Assembly: GCF_902459505.1 (NCBI RefSeq)
Contig: NC_047094.1
Span: 28,877,241 to 28,941,240, forward strand
From: Geotrypetes seraphini
Lineage: Eukaryota; Chordata; Amphibia; Gymnophiona; Dermophiidae
DNA: 64,000 nt
Direction of reading: 5' to 3'
Shown: piece by piece, positions 54,292 to 64,000 of the stretch
Position numbering within the stretch: the stretch's first letter is position 1
Layout: each line of letters opens with the position of its first letter
The notes under the pieces: generated by a model
The model's database searches: none
What the model was told of the DNA's origin: nothing
What the model saw: the letters and a program-made list of their open reading frames with translations, nothing else
Program-made: the position numbers and the translations under genes

Positions 54292-54893
54292 AATTCATCC
54301 ATTTTAATTGGAGCCCCAAGTGGATAGTCCACACATGATAAGATTATGACAAAGCAAAAAAAAAAAAAAAAATGCTTTTCTGAAACACTACATATCAGCT
54401 GATACCTTAATTAGACTGGATTCTTGCTAATATAAGCTAATGTATTTCATTTTTAATTGCTGATTTTATGCAAGCAATTAGGAGGGCTTTCCTTTGTGAA
54501 ATGGCACAGTTTGTTTTTTTGCAAAGCGAATGCCCTATGTCTCAGGACCAGTTTGCTTGTAGCTAACAGGAGTTGTCTACAGAAGGTAGCTTTTTGCAAA
54601 AGGCATTCATTTTCTGTCAGGTTTTGAGTCTGTTCTGTGATTTAATATAGTCGGGGTCCTGTATGGACCGTTCAAATGTAGAAGTGTACTAGTTTTCATA
54701 TCTAGACCAAATTAAATTGCAATATTTTGTGCAGTTTTGTGAAAAAAAGTGTGTAGACTTAAATTCTGGCTTTTATGATGATGGTTACAGAATTACAATT
54801 CCTTTCTATTTAATGTTCAAATTGCACTTATTTTCAAGTACAGTGTTACAAAAACTGTAACATATATATATATATAAATGGTTTTACTGTATT

Positions 54894-54899
54894 AATAAA
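54894..54899 (+). promoter_or_regulatory. Candidate distal poly(A) signal for ITPRIPL2
   Basis: AATAAA at the end of the last unique block before CR1 debris, followed by T- and TG-containing sequence. A second AATAAA at 52784-52789 is a candidate proximal site. Confidence 0.4.
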
Positions 54900-54961
54900 A
54901 CATAGACTTGGGTACTGAATTTATTGGTCATGTGCAGTAATTTTAAATTACAGGAATATAG

Positions 54962-55855
54962 TAGTAGATATAGAAACATGATGGCAGATAAAGGCCAAGT
55001 GGCCCATCCATTCTGCTCATTCACAGCATCTATTATCTCCTCTCCCTATTGGCTAAGACTCTTTTCACCTGCATTGTGATGTCATAGAACTTTATGTTTA
55101 TAGAAACATAGAACAATTCAAAAAAATAATCACCTTATTTCCACATAAACAGCCAGATACTTTTATGGTCACACTGTGACTCTAGATTTCTAAGTGAACG
55201 CTCAGACCCATAACCAAACTCTAGTGAAAAGTCACAATAGAGTTATAATAGAGACCATCACAGCAAGTTCACTGTCTCTGCCACCTGCTAATAACATACA
55301 AGGAAAAGATAGATAACTTATCTGAATGCAGGATGGCACTGCTCTTGCTCTTTCACTGCTCCGGGTACATATTTAAAGTACTAACACATTGCAACTGCCA
55401 TAAGCTGTTAAACCCTCCCCCCCCACCCGGGTTTCATGATTGGCTTCCTCAGGAGGGGCACTGCAAAGGAAAAACATAGTAATATGATGGCAGATAAAGG
55501 CCAAATGGCTCATCCAGTCTGCCCATCTGCAGCATCCATTATCTCCTCCTCTCCCTATTGGCTAAGGCTCTTTACACCTGCATTGTGATGTCATAGAACT
55601 TTATGGTTATAAAAACATAGAAGTGTGATAAAGGCCAAAATGGCCCATCCAGTCTGCCCATTCACAGTAACCATTATCTCATTCTCTCTCTGAGAGATCC
55701 CACATGTCTATCCCAGGCCCTCTTGAATTCAGACACAGTCTCTGTCTCCACCACCTCTTCTGGGAGACTTCCATGCATCTACCACCCTTTCTGTAAAAAA
55801 AGTATTTCCTTAGATTACTACAGAGTCTATCGCCTCTTAACTAGACAAATCAGTT
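54962..55855 (-). mobile_element. Cluster of CR1 LINE 3' fragments
   Basis: CR1 tails at 54970 (AACATGATGGCAGATAAAGG), 55475 and 55610, the last continuing into antisense ORF2 end (CACCCTTTCTGTAAAAAAAGT). Block 55120-55470 between them is unassigned. Confidence 0.65.
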
Positions 55856-56539
55856 TGGTCCATTTTCTGTTCCTGGTATAGCACAACAGAACCTATTTCA
55901 CCTCTGGCTTTACAATTGTGCCCTTGCAACCAAGGAACTTCCGTGCCTGTCTCAGGCTTTTGTTTATCTCTTTTGGATAATTGTCTCCTCCACTCTTTTC
56001 TTAGAAACTTACTCTCTGATGTAACTCCTAAGTCTGACCCTCTTGCTTTAGAACTTTCTTGTTTTGTTTGCATTATATTTAGACCTTTTTAGAGATACTG
56101 TATTTAAATGTCTCTCACTTGTCACTAACCCTCTGAGGTATACTTGTTTTTAAGATCTTCAGTCTTATTTCAGAAATCAACCATTAGGCAGACAAGGTCA
56201 CCAGGGGCAGCTGCAGTCAAAAGCAAAACAGATCCCGACAGCTACTCAAACTTGTAAACCTTCAAGGAGGGTGAAAAATTTCCAAACAACTGTTTACCTA
56301 GGTAAATGCATTTTTGACATTGTCCTCACTATGCATTTATATATATATATAATGTGTGCGCATGTGTATAGATAATCTTTATGATTATTATGCTCGATTA
56401 TACATTTTTACAGGATTGTTCTGGGAGAGCTGGGGTTGAGGTGATCATTATTATTGAATTCTTAATGATCAGGATCCTTGGGGTGGAGATGGGGAGGGGG
56501 GGGGGGGGGTCAAAGCACAGGTTGAATGTTTGCATAGGG
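55856..56539. other. Unassigned DNA
   Basis: Nothing recognised; an AT dinucleotide stretch at 56338-56352 and a poly(G) run at 56497-56510. Confidence 0.3.
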
Positions 56540-56617
56540 CAGTGTTTTTTAATCCAGTCCTTAGGATGCATCTATTCAGTCGGGTTTTCAGGATAGCCAT
56601 AATTGAGAGATTTGCAT

Positions 56618-57851
56618 TGGAGAATGACACGAGGACAAATTTTTCCTCCATCCCCGCGAGAATTAATATTTTCCGTCCCATCCCAAATAGTCCCATCCCA
56701 GATTGTTCTTTTCCTGTCCCTGCCCCATTCCTGTCCTCATCTGCACAAGCCTCAAACACTTTAAAATCATAAGTAGCAACATTCTAGAGCTCAGAGTGTG
56801 ATGTCATAATGTCTCATTCCACCAATGCCTAAGCTCCGTCCTCAGCTGCACAAGCCTCAAACACTTTAGAATAATAAGTAGCAACATTCTAGAGCTCAGA
56901 TTGTGATGTCATAATGCCTCATTCCACCAATGCCTAAGCTCTGTCCTCATCTGCACAAGCCTCAAACACTTTCAAATCCTAAGTAACAACATTCTAGAGC
57001 TCAGATTGTGATGTCATAATGCCTCATTCCACCAATGCCTAAGCTCTGTCCTCATCTGCACAAGCCTCAAACACTTTAAAATCATAAGTAGCAACATTCT
57101 AGAGCTCAGAGTGTGATGTCATAATGTCTCATTCCACCAATGCCTAAGCTCCGTCCTCAGCTGCACAAGCCTCAAACACTTTAGAATCATAAGTAGCAAC
57201 ATTCTAGAGCTCAGAGTGTGATGTCATAATGTCTCATTCCACCAATGCCTAAGCTCTGTCCTCATCTGCACAAGCCTCAAACGCCTTAAAATCATAAGTA
57301 GCAACATTCTAGAGCTCTGATTGTGATGTCTTAATGCCTCATTCCACCAATGCCTAAGCTCTGTCCTCATCTGCACAAGCCTCAAACGCCTTAAAATCAT
57401 AAGTAGCAACATTCTAGAGCTCTGATTGTGATGTCTTAATGCCTCAATCCACCAATGCCTAAGCTCCGTCCTCAGCTGCACAAGCCTCAAACACTTTAGA
57501 ATCATAAGTAGCAACATTCTAGAGCTCAGAGTGTGATGTCATAATGTCTCATTCCACCAATGCCTAAGCTCTGTCCTCATCTGCACAAGCCTCAAACGCC
57601 TTAAAATCATAAGTAGCAACATTCTAGAGCTCTGATTGTGATGTCTTAATGCCTCATTCCACCAATGCCTAAGCTCTGTCCTCATCTGCACAAGCCTCAA
57701 ACGCTTTAAAATCATAAGTGTTTGAGGCTTGTGTGGTTAAGGCAGAGCTTACAGGAATGGGGCAGGGACAACGACAAAACTTGTGGGGATGGGATGGGGA
57801 AATTGAATTCCTGTGGGGCCGGGGAAAAATTTGTCCCAATTTCATTCTCTA
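56618..57851. mobile_element. hAT-type element with internal 105-bp satellite, inverse copy
   Basis: Starts TGGAGAATGACACGAGGAC, ends TTTCATTCTCTA; ATTTGCAT at 56610-56617 and 57852-57859. Same family as 14610-15689, opposite orientation. Confidence 0.9.
56740..57720 (-). repeat. 105-bp tandem array, about 9.5 units, three-unit higher order
   Basis: AAGCTC recurs at 56831, 56936, 57041, 57146, 57251, 57356, 57461, 57566 and 57671. Units read CCGTCCTCAG at the 1st, 4th and 7th positions and CTGTCCTCAT in the others, giving a 315-bp period. Confidence 0.95.
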
Positions 57852-57907
57852 ATTTGCATGTATTGCCTCCTTTGTATGCATGGAGGTATGTAAATCTACA
57901 TGTGGAT

Positions 57908-58058
57908 TCATTTATTTATTTAATTTATTAAATTATTTATATGCCGCATATCCTTCAATTCTAGGTGGATTGCAAATTATTCAGGTACTCAAGCATTTTT
58001 TCCTATCTGTCCCAGCAGGCTCACACTCTATCTAATGTACCTGGGGACTGAGTTGAGG
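57908..58058 (-). mobile_element. Truncated CORE-SINE, antisense
   Basis: The minus strand has CCCAGGTACATTAGATAGAG, GTGAGCCTGCTGGGACAGAT and GAGTACCTGAATAATTTGC, the 3' half of the SINE at 10586. Confidence 0.7.
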
Positions 58059-58239
58059 CATTGGGCATTGTAGATATCCTGAAAACACTGGGTATTGGAC
58101 ACTAGGCATTGTGGATATCCTGAAAACCTGACTGGCTGGGTGTGCCCTGAGGACTGGGTCGAGAGCCAATTGCATAGGGGCCTAATATTGTACCAGCCCT
58201 AAACTCTGGGTAGTCCTTCAGCAGACTCTCTCCCCCTTC

Positions 58240-59735
58240 TTTTGGAACTAGGACTTCCAGAACTGGACAAAGGCATTGCTACCTCTTGCATTACGATATA
58301 TTCTCTGGCTCTTTCTGCTTTGCTTTATTGTTTGGTAACTCTGAATTTAGTGTACAAACCTTTCCATATTCCTTTATACCTTATACTGGAGCAGTGAGCA
58401 CTTGGAGGGTGACTGCCTAAAAATGGTATTCGTTAGTGTTGCATGCAGTGGTGAATGGACCTCTTTCTACTCCTCTTTGGTATGTTGGTCCTCCTGGATG
58501 GGGAAAGACATTTGGTGCATTAACCAAATTATTCTTAATAATTCTCTATTGTCTTTCCAACAATTGCAATCCAAATATAGTCCTCCTTCTATGGAATTTT
58601 ATAGATGGCTACAGCTGAAACATTGCTTAACTAAATTAAAATGGCCTCTACACCTAATACTCCTCTAACATCCAAATTCTCGGAATTCTGTCGTTTCGGA
58701 TTTACTTTCGGTCATACCACCTCACTATATTATAAATTTTTTATAATTTCATCTTTGACTACAACCATTAGTACCAAATGGCTTTGGTTTTCTGAAACTA
58801 ACTGGTAAGGCTCGGATGACCAATGGTTATATTTTTTCCAACACTCTCAACGTCCTCCCTTATCTCTAGTCTAACGCAGTCGCTATATATCCTTTTTAAA
58901 AAAGCCTATTGGACTCCAAGTAAGCTTCATAAGGCTCACTTAACGGATTCAAACAAATGCTGGCATTGTAATGGTCAACTGGGAGATCTTAAACATATGA
59001 TTTATGATTGCCCAATTTTGGAGCTCTGTCTGGAAAACCATATGTAACATTCTCTCCATCTCCTCTCCATCATCTTTTGATATTGTTCTCTTTAGATCTC
59101 TCGCCCTTCCTGGTGCCTTGGATATATGAATTGCCATCACTTTACAAATGATTCTCTCGCATTGGAAATCTGCCCAATTATTAAATACCTCTTTCTGGTG
59201 GGCTACGATGCTGATGATTCATAATTTTGAACATAAAGCCAATTCCCTTACAAATAAGGGTTTCAAAACTAACAAAATATGGTAGTCCTTTTACTAAGGT
59301 GCAGAAGCCAGTTTAGCGCGTGCTAAAAGCTAACACGTGATAACGCGTCTATAGGATATAATGGACACATTGGCATTTAGTGCACGCTAAAACGGCTAAG
59401 ACCCCATAACAAATATATCTTCTCATCCCTAAATTCTAGGTACATTTCAACTGGACTGAACACTGTATAATATTCATTCTTAACTCCTCTTCTTTTACGA
59501 GTTTAGATGACTATAGTTTGCTCAACTCACTGGGTCTCCACAGGAGCTTATTGTTCATTTTCTGTTTTATGGCTTCATATAACTGTTAGGTTATATTCAA
59601 TTTACATAGATGCTTATTGTTCCACTATTGCATCTATGATAATATATGCATCATTTCTATCGCATGATCTCCTTATGTCATTTCTTATGTTAAAATTTCA
59701 ATTAAAAGATTTTATAATGGAAATGGACCTCTTGT
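58240..59735 (+). mobile_element. L1-clade LINE remnant (ORF2 C-terminus and 3'UTR)
   Basis: Conceptual blocks KAYWTPSKLHKAHLTDSNKC and CWHCNGQLGDLKHMIYDCPI match the CCHC-like L1/Tx1 ORF2 end; an earlier part lies in other frames from 58400. The 3'UTR runs on past a MITE and ends near TTTCAATTAAAAGATTTTAT. Many stops and shifts; not functional. Confidence 0.75.
59284..59400. mobile_element. Harbinger-like MITE within the L1 remnant
   Basis: TCCTTTTACTAAGGTGCAG at the left, GCTAAAACGGCTAAG-type arm at the right with the end lost. Confidence 0.6.
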
Positions 59736-61214
59736 AAGGGTCAACTCATCTCAAAACCACCAAACAGCTTTCACTAAGGAATGCCAGCCCCTGAGGATAT
59801 GAGACAGACCAACAATTGTGACTTGGAGCTAAAATCATATTTATCACCAGACCACCTAGTGATAGGCTTGGCAGCCTCGTTGACCCTAAGGACAAAATTG
59901 TGCCCTTTTTATAAATTAAAAAAAATAGTGAAGTATGAAATAGTATGCAAAAACCAGGCTCGTTCCCTCTCTCCATTCACATGCTATGTTGTTATATGAA
60001 AAAAATAAAATAAAATAATAATGTTAATTATTGGACATCTGGATGCTGCAATTAAGCACAAAAATAAGGGGGAACATCTGAATTTCATGTACATGGGGGA
60101 AAGCAAAGACGATGGTTTCTGTGGTATCCCTTTGAATTTGGTAGCTGGAACCTAAGTGTGTGGCAATAACAGCTGCAGCTCATCAGAAGGCTTTTTCTTA
60201 AGCCATGTATTTTTTTTTTTTTTTTTTTAAGTCTGATAATGCCATAAAGGAAATGAGTTTGAAATCCCTCTCTGAAGTGGAAAGATTTATAGCAGAGTTT
60301 AGTTTTGCATAAATCGTTGGGTTTTTGTTTTTAGATACATAAGTTACTTCAAGAAACTTTAATATAATAAGTCCATTAACATCATGTATTAAACCATATA
60401 GGACGCATTTTCTATTATGAATGGTTGATAGAAATGGGGATCTCTATACATGGAGTAATCTTTCACAATAAAAAATTGTAGGTTTAATTCTTAATAGTGG
60501 TCTGTTCTAAGGCAATATGATCTTTTAAAAAATGTATCTTCCAAAAGATAGGGTTGTTGTTTACGTGATGATCTCATAGAAATGTCACTTCCATAAGCGG
60601 AGCATGTGGGCAACAGAGGAAATGAGTCATTGCTGAATACTCTTGTGCATGGTCCCGGGATCTCTGTTGCCTTCTCTCGAATATTTCAGAAGACTGCATT
60701 GGCACTCAACTTATGTATTAAGCAGCCCCAGAGAACCAGACAGAAGTGTGTGATATTGAATACCTTGGTTTGTGAATGAGTCATTGGCTGCTTCCAGTAG
60801 GGCTAGGAAAATCTCATTCGATTGGTGCTTTAAAATATATTTCATAAATTATTCACTTCAGAATACCATCTGTTGTGGTATATAGATGCTGTTGGGCTAC
60901 TTTCGGGACCTGAAAATTAATGTTCTGCGCTGTCCCTGATGTATCAGTTTGTTTACTGTGAAATGAAGGCCTCTGTTGGGCTGGGGAGAGAGGGGCTGTT
61001 TGCTTGAGCGGCTTAAAAATGGCACAGATATGTTTTATTGTTTCACTGTTTTTGGTAGATTAATAGAACTGTGATTTGATTTGATTACTCTGCATATTTT
61101 TTCCTGGTGAAGTTAGTACCTTTTTAAAGAAGATTATTTTTTTAGAACTAATGATTTGAGTGCAATCCCTTCTACTAAAATGTTTTTTTAGTGCAGAATA
61201 TATTCTGAGTTTCT
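59736..61214. other. Unassigned AT-rich DNA
   Basis: No gene or repeat ends recognised; poly(T) at 60211-60229. Confidence 0.3.
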
Positions 61215-61525
61215 TTTAGGAATATAAGAGTCGCCATACCAGGACAGACTGAAGGTCCATCGAGCTCCATATCCTGTTTCCAACAGTGGCCAACCCAAGT
61301 CATAAGTACCTTCCTGGCAAGATCCTAAGGAATAAAACAGATTTATACTGCTTATCTTTGGAATAAGCAGAGGGTTTCCCCCGAGTCCATCTTAAAAATG
61401 GCTTATGGACTTCTGTTTTAGGAAATTATCCAAAACCTTTTTAAACCCTGCTAAACTAATTGCTTTCACCACATTCTCCAACAATGAATTCCAAAGTTTA
61501 TGGAACAGCTCCATCTTATATGTTC
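61215..61525 (-). mobile_element. CR1 LINE 3' fragment
   Basis: Antisense tail (CATACCAGGACAGACTGAAG, ATCCTGTTTCCAACAGTGGC) and ORF2 end with FHKLWNSLLENVVKAISLAG. Close relative of 26812-27117. Confidence 0.8.
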
Positions 61526-62484
61526 TATATTCGTCTTTAACTTTGAAAATATAGACATTTGGTTTGGTGGAAGGATATTGTTTTGAGTTTGTTGTGTTTT
61601 GAACTTTTGCCTTTCCATTACCATGTGGTGATCTCCACCCCCTTTGCGTTTCCAATAAAGATTTGATAGAGTTGGGTGTTTTGTTTACTCTAGCTGGAAT
61701 TTGATTTCACAGAAATATTGGAAGGAAATAATATTGATATAACCTACTGGAAAAATATATAGGCATGCTTTGTTTGCTGAAGTACAGTCATTTAGGCAAA
61801 TTATTTTTAAAGTATTTTCCAAAGGAAAATTATTTCAGCAATTTGCTGTGTGTGTATGTTCATATATTCTTCTGTTCTTTCTCTGCCCCTCATTCTCTCT
61901 CCCATATAATTTTTGATTCGCTGTCCTGCCAACACCACGAATATATCAGGGGAGATATTTGAGACTGCAATGGTGGGTTTCCGAGGGTACAGTACTAAAG
62001 TGGTTTAGGCTGTTCTTGACTAATTGGTTTCAGTATTTAATCTTGGAAGAGAAACTTTTTCTGAATCTTGGCCTCTTTCCCAAGGAGTCCCTCAGGCTTT
62101 AGTGATATCTGTGGTTTTAACTTGTAGTTGGCCCCTTTAGCATGGAAATTGGGAGACAGTAGGTTTCCTATCTATGCAGTTAAATACAATTGTTAGTATT
62201 TGTAAAGAGAGATCAGAAAAGGGCATTGGGGAACAAATCCATCGCTTGGGGAAGGAAGCGAGTTGGCTTTGCCTACACAATCTATTATTGAATGTAGGGG
62301 AGAAGTTCCGCTTACTCTGCCCTCTGTGTGTATGTGTGTTGATTGGAAGAGGTGGATGAAGTTGCAGATCTTAGGGTTAGGTATGACAGTCACCGATGTG
62401 ACCACAAGTTGGTAGCATAGTTAGATCCTTCAGTTAATTCGCCGGCTTCTTCTGTATTTGACAATAGTGAATTTGGAAAGGCTA
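61526..62484. other. Unassigned DNA
   Basis: Nothing recognised. Confidence 0.3.
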
Positions 62485-62645
62485 TGGGGGCAGAGGAATA
62501 GCTGGTTCCCAGCCTGTTGCTCTAACCAAGTTCAAATTCCACAGCAGTTCCTCGTGGCCCTGGGCAATCCACCTAGCCCTCGATTGCCTTGGGATAGTCA
62601 GATGTGACACTAGCAATCTCACCCCATTTAGGGCCTGCCGTTGAA
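62485..62645 (+). mobile_element. tRNA-derived CORE-SINE, old
   Basis: B-box-like AGTTCAAATTCC followed by CTCGTGGCCCTGGGCAATCC, the CORE domain; head eroded. Confidence 0.65.
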
Positions 62646-62674
62646 ATCATCATGCTCACTGAAGCCCTCTAAAC

Positions 62675-62870
62675 CAGTGGTTCCCAACCCTGTCCTGGAG
62701 GACGAGCAGGCCAATTGGGTTTTCAGGCTAACCCTAATGCATATGCATGGAGCAGATTTGCATGCCTGTCACTTCCATTATATGCAAATCTCTCTCATGC
62801 AAATTCGTTAGGGCTAGCCTGAAAACCCGAATGGCCTGCTGGTCCTCCAGGACAGGGTTGGGAACCACTG
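62675..62870. mobile_element. hAT-type palindromic MITE
   Basis: CAGTGGTTCCCAACCCTG and its inverse; CTCTAAAC on the left, CTATAAAC on the right (one mismatch). Confidence 0.9.
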
Positions 62871-62928
62871 CTATAAACCATGCACGGCTTGTTGCTTGTA
62901 CGTAGCAGGGACCAGAGAGAGTATAGAC

Positions 62929-63103
62929 CAGACATGGGCAACTCCGGTCCTCGAGGGCCTGAATCCAATCGGGTTTTCAGGATTTCCCCAATAAATATGC
63001 ATAAGATTTATTTGCATGCACTGCTTTCAATGCATATTCATTGGGGAAATCCTGAAAACCCGATTGAATTCCGGCCTTCGAGGACCGGAGTTGCCCACGT
63101 CTG
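62929..63103. mobile_element. hAT-type palindromic MITE with perfect TSD
   Basis: CAGACATGGGCAACTCCGG and its inverse; GTATAGAC at 62921-62928 and 63104-63111. Confidence 0.9.
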
Positions 63104-63111
63104 GTATAGAC

Positions 63112-63775
63112 TATGGTCATCTGCAAATTACACTACTGCAGGTTCTACGGTATTCATCTGGGGTTGTCCCAAATAGATATTGAACCATAATTCAGAATAA
63201 GAAGGCTGAGGGAAGGAGGAAGCCGAGGACGGTGTGAGCAGCAAGTGGAAGATGGTACGCCAAGGAGGAGGCGGAGAGGGGCCAGCACCAGCACTGGCTC
63301 CCCCTACGAAGATGGCACCCCCCCCCCCCCCGCTTCCCTTAACTACGCCACTGAAAAGTCTAAAATCATTTGTGCCGGTAGCTCTTAATTGGTATATCCA
63401 GTCAGAAGCTGCTTTAAAAACATTCTTTTACAATTCTGTGCAGATGTTACATCAGCCAGAATCATGTGCTCTTCTCTCTGGGTCAGAATCACAGCTGTTC
63501 CCCCTCCCCTTTCTACATTCTCCTTTAGTTTCAAAACATGTGGCTAGGATGATGCAAGCCATGAAGCCTGGCCAGGGTGACACAGCTGTTCCCCGGTGGA
63601 GGATTTTTTTTTTTTTTTCTACTTAGCTAGATCACATAAATGAAATTCAGTCTACTGGGGGTTGAATATTTTTTTCATTACTCCCTCCAGGTTGGGCTAC
63701 ACTCCACTTCTTCTACTACTATTTATTATTTCTATAGCGCTGAAAGGCGTACGCAGCACTGTACATTTTAACATA
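63112..63775. other. Unassigned DNA
   Basis: Contains a poly(C) run at 63319-63330 and a poly(T) run at 63605-63618; no supported gene. A phrase TTATTTCTATAGCGCTGAAA near 63724 looks like an old repeat tail. Confidence 0.3.
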
Positions 63776-63783
63776 CAATAGAC

Positions 63784-63980
63784 CAGTGGTTCCCAAACCT
63801 GTCCTGGAGGAACCCCCAGGCCAGTCGGGTTTTCAAGATAGCCCTAATGAATATGCATGAGAGAGATCGGCATATAATGGAGGTGCCAGGCATGCAAACC
63901 TGCTCCATACATATTCATTAGAGCTAGCCTGAAAACCCGACTGGCCTGGGGGTCCTCCAGGACAGGTTTGGGAACCACTG
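63784..63980. mobile_element. hAT-type palindromic MITE with perfect TSD
   Basis: CAGTGGTTCCCAAACCTG and its inverse; CAATAGAC at 63776-63783 and 63981-63988. The cleanest copy of this family in the window. Confidence 0.95.
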
Positions 63981-64000
63981 CAATAGACAGTCCCTGCTCA

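Larger units (their letters stand above)
46523..54920 (+). other. Probable long 3'UTR of ITPRIPL2
   Basis: Downstream of the stop lies AT-rich DNA without coding potential. Blocks that look non-repetitive (46523-47650, 49350-49690, 49880-50845, 51080-51320, 51515-52820, 53080-53295, 53940-54190, 54295-54955) alternate with MITE insertions listed separately. The last unique block ends with AATAAA at 54894, and CR1 debris starts at about 54960. Candidate signals are at 52784 and 54894. The extent is inference; RNA reads would settle it. Confidence 0.4.
56540..58171. mobile_element. Old palindromic hAT MITE split by two later insertions
   Basis: GCATAGGG at 56532-56539 and 58172-58179 flank the whole. 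The host MITE remains at 56540-56617, 57852-57907 and 58059-58171 (CAGTCGGGTTTTCAGGATAG and the inverse GATATCCTGAAAACCTGACT). A hAT element and a SINE sit inside. Confidence 0.75.

Noticed and set aside
57224-57517. 97-codon antisense frame with repeated [16 protein letters not shown]
   Set aside because: The 105-bp satellite unit is 35 codons, so the frame stays open by periodicity.
59736-61214. Possible additional host exons
   Set aside because: Short frames without splice-site context, domains or codon bias; no support.

Overview
This is a repeat-rich vertebrate nuclear DNA window. GT-AG introns, a CpG-island promoter, CR1 and L1 LINEs, MIR-like CORE-SINEs, hAT, Harbinger-like and mariner-like MITEs, Helitrons and Penelope-like elements all point that way. 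The mixture, with recurrent foldback MITEs (TIR near GGGCTCCTTTTAC), suggests an amphibian, most likely a caecilian. That placement is inference and not proven by the sequence. There is no operon, bacterial gene or CRISPR array.

Two host genes can be supported, both on the + strand. (1) A NOTUM-family Wnt-deacylating carboxylesterase has eleven coding exons between 2712 and 19994. It encodes 492 residues, about the length of human NOTUM (496), with the catalytic Ser-Asp-His at 228/336/385. All splice junctions follow GT-AG and the frame is open. Divergence from mammalian NOTUM, and an ITPRIPL2 neighbour instead of the usual human NOTUM neighbourhood, suggest the paralogue called notum2 in fish. 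A TATA-like box and a non-coding first exon lie at about 2285-2408, and a poly(A) signal at 21567. (2) ITPRIPL2, a single coding exon (45014-46522, 502 residues), starts in a CpG island and probably has an approximately 8 kb 3'UTR ending near 54900. Its start codon is overlapped by a 9-codon uORF whose AUG has the better context.

Much of the rest is transposon debris, and target-site duplications (TSDs) can be read for many copies. Left part (1-21600): the NOTUM gene with introns full of MITEs, a 467-bp near-perfect palindrome (intron after coding exon 4), a Helitron (9474-10003), a hAT element carrying another hAT and a Penelope-like fragment (11775-12730), and a hAT element with an internal 105-bp satellite (14610-15689). 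Middle (21600-44700): CR1 and L2-like LINE pieces, large non-autonomous hAT elements, a second Helitron with a VNTR (29999-31837), a solo LTR fossil (33688-34344), and a young Penelope-like element with ~660-bp inverted arms around a GIY-YIG reading frame (35771-37939). Right part (44700-64000): ITPRIPL2 and its 3'UTR, a triple-nested insertion (56540-58171), an L1 remnant (58240-59735), then AT-rich DNA with a few MITEs.

The most interesting signal outside the genes is a set of hammerhead-ribozyme-like folds in the Penelope-like elements (near 11.3, 12.15, 26.6, 32.85, 36.05 and 37.6 kb). Also notable are one hAT family that carries the same 105-bp satellite with a different higher-order period in each copy, the NOTUM paralogue itself, and the intronic palindrome.
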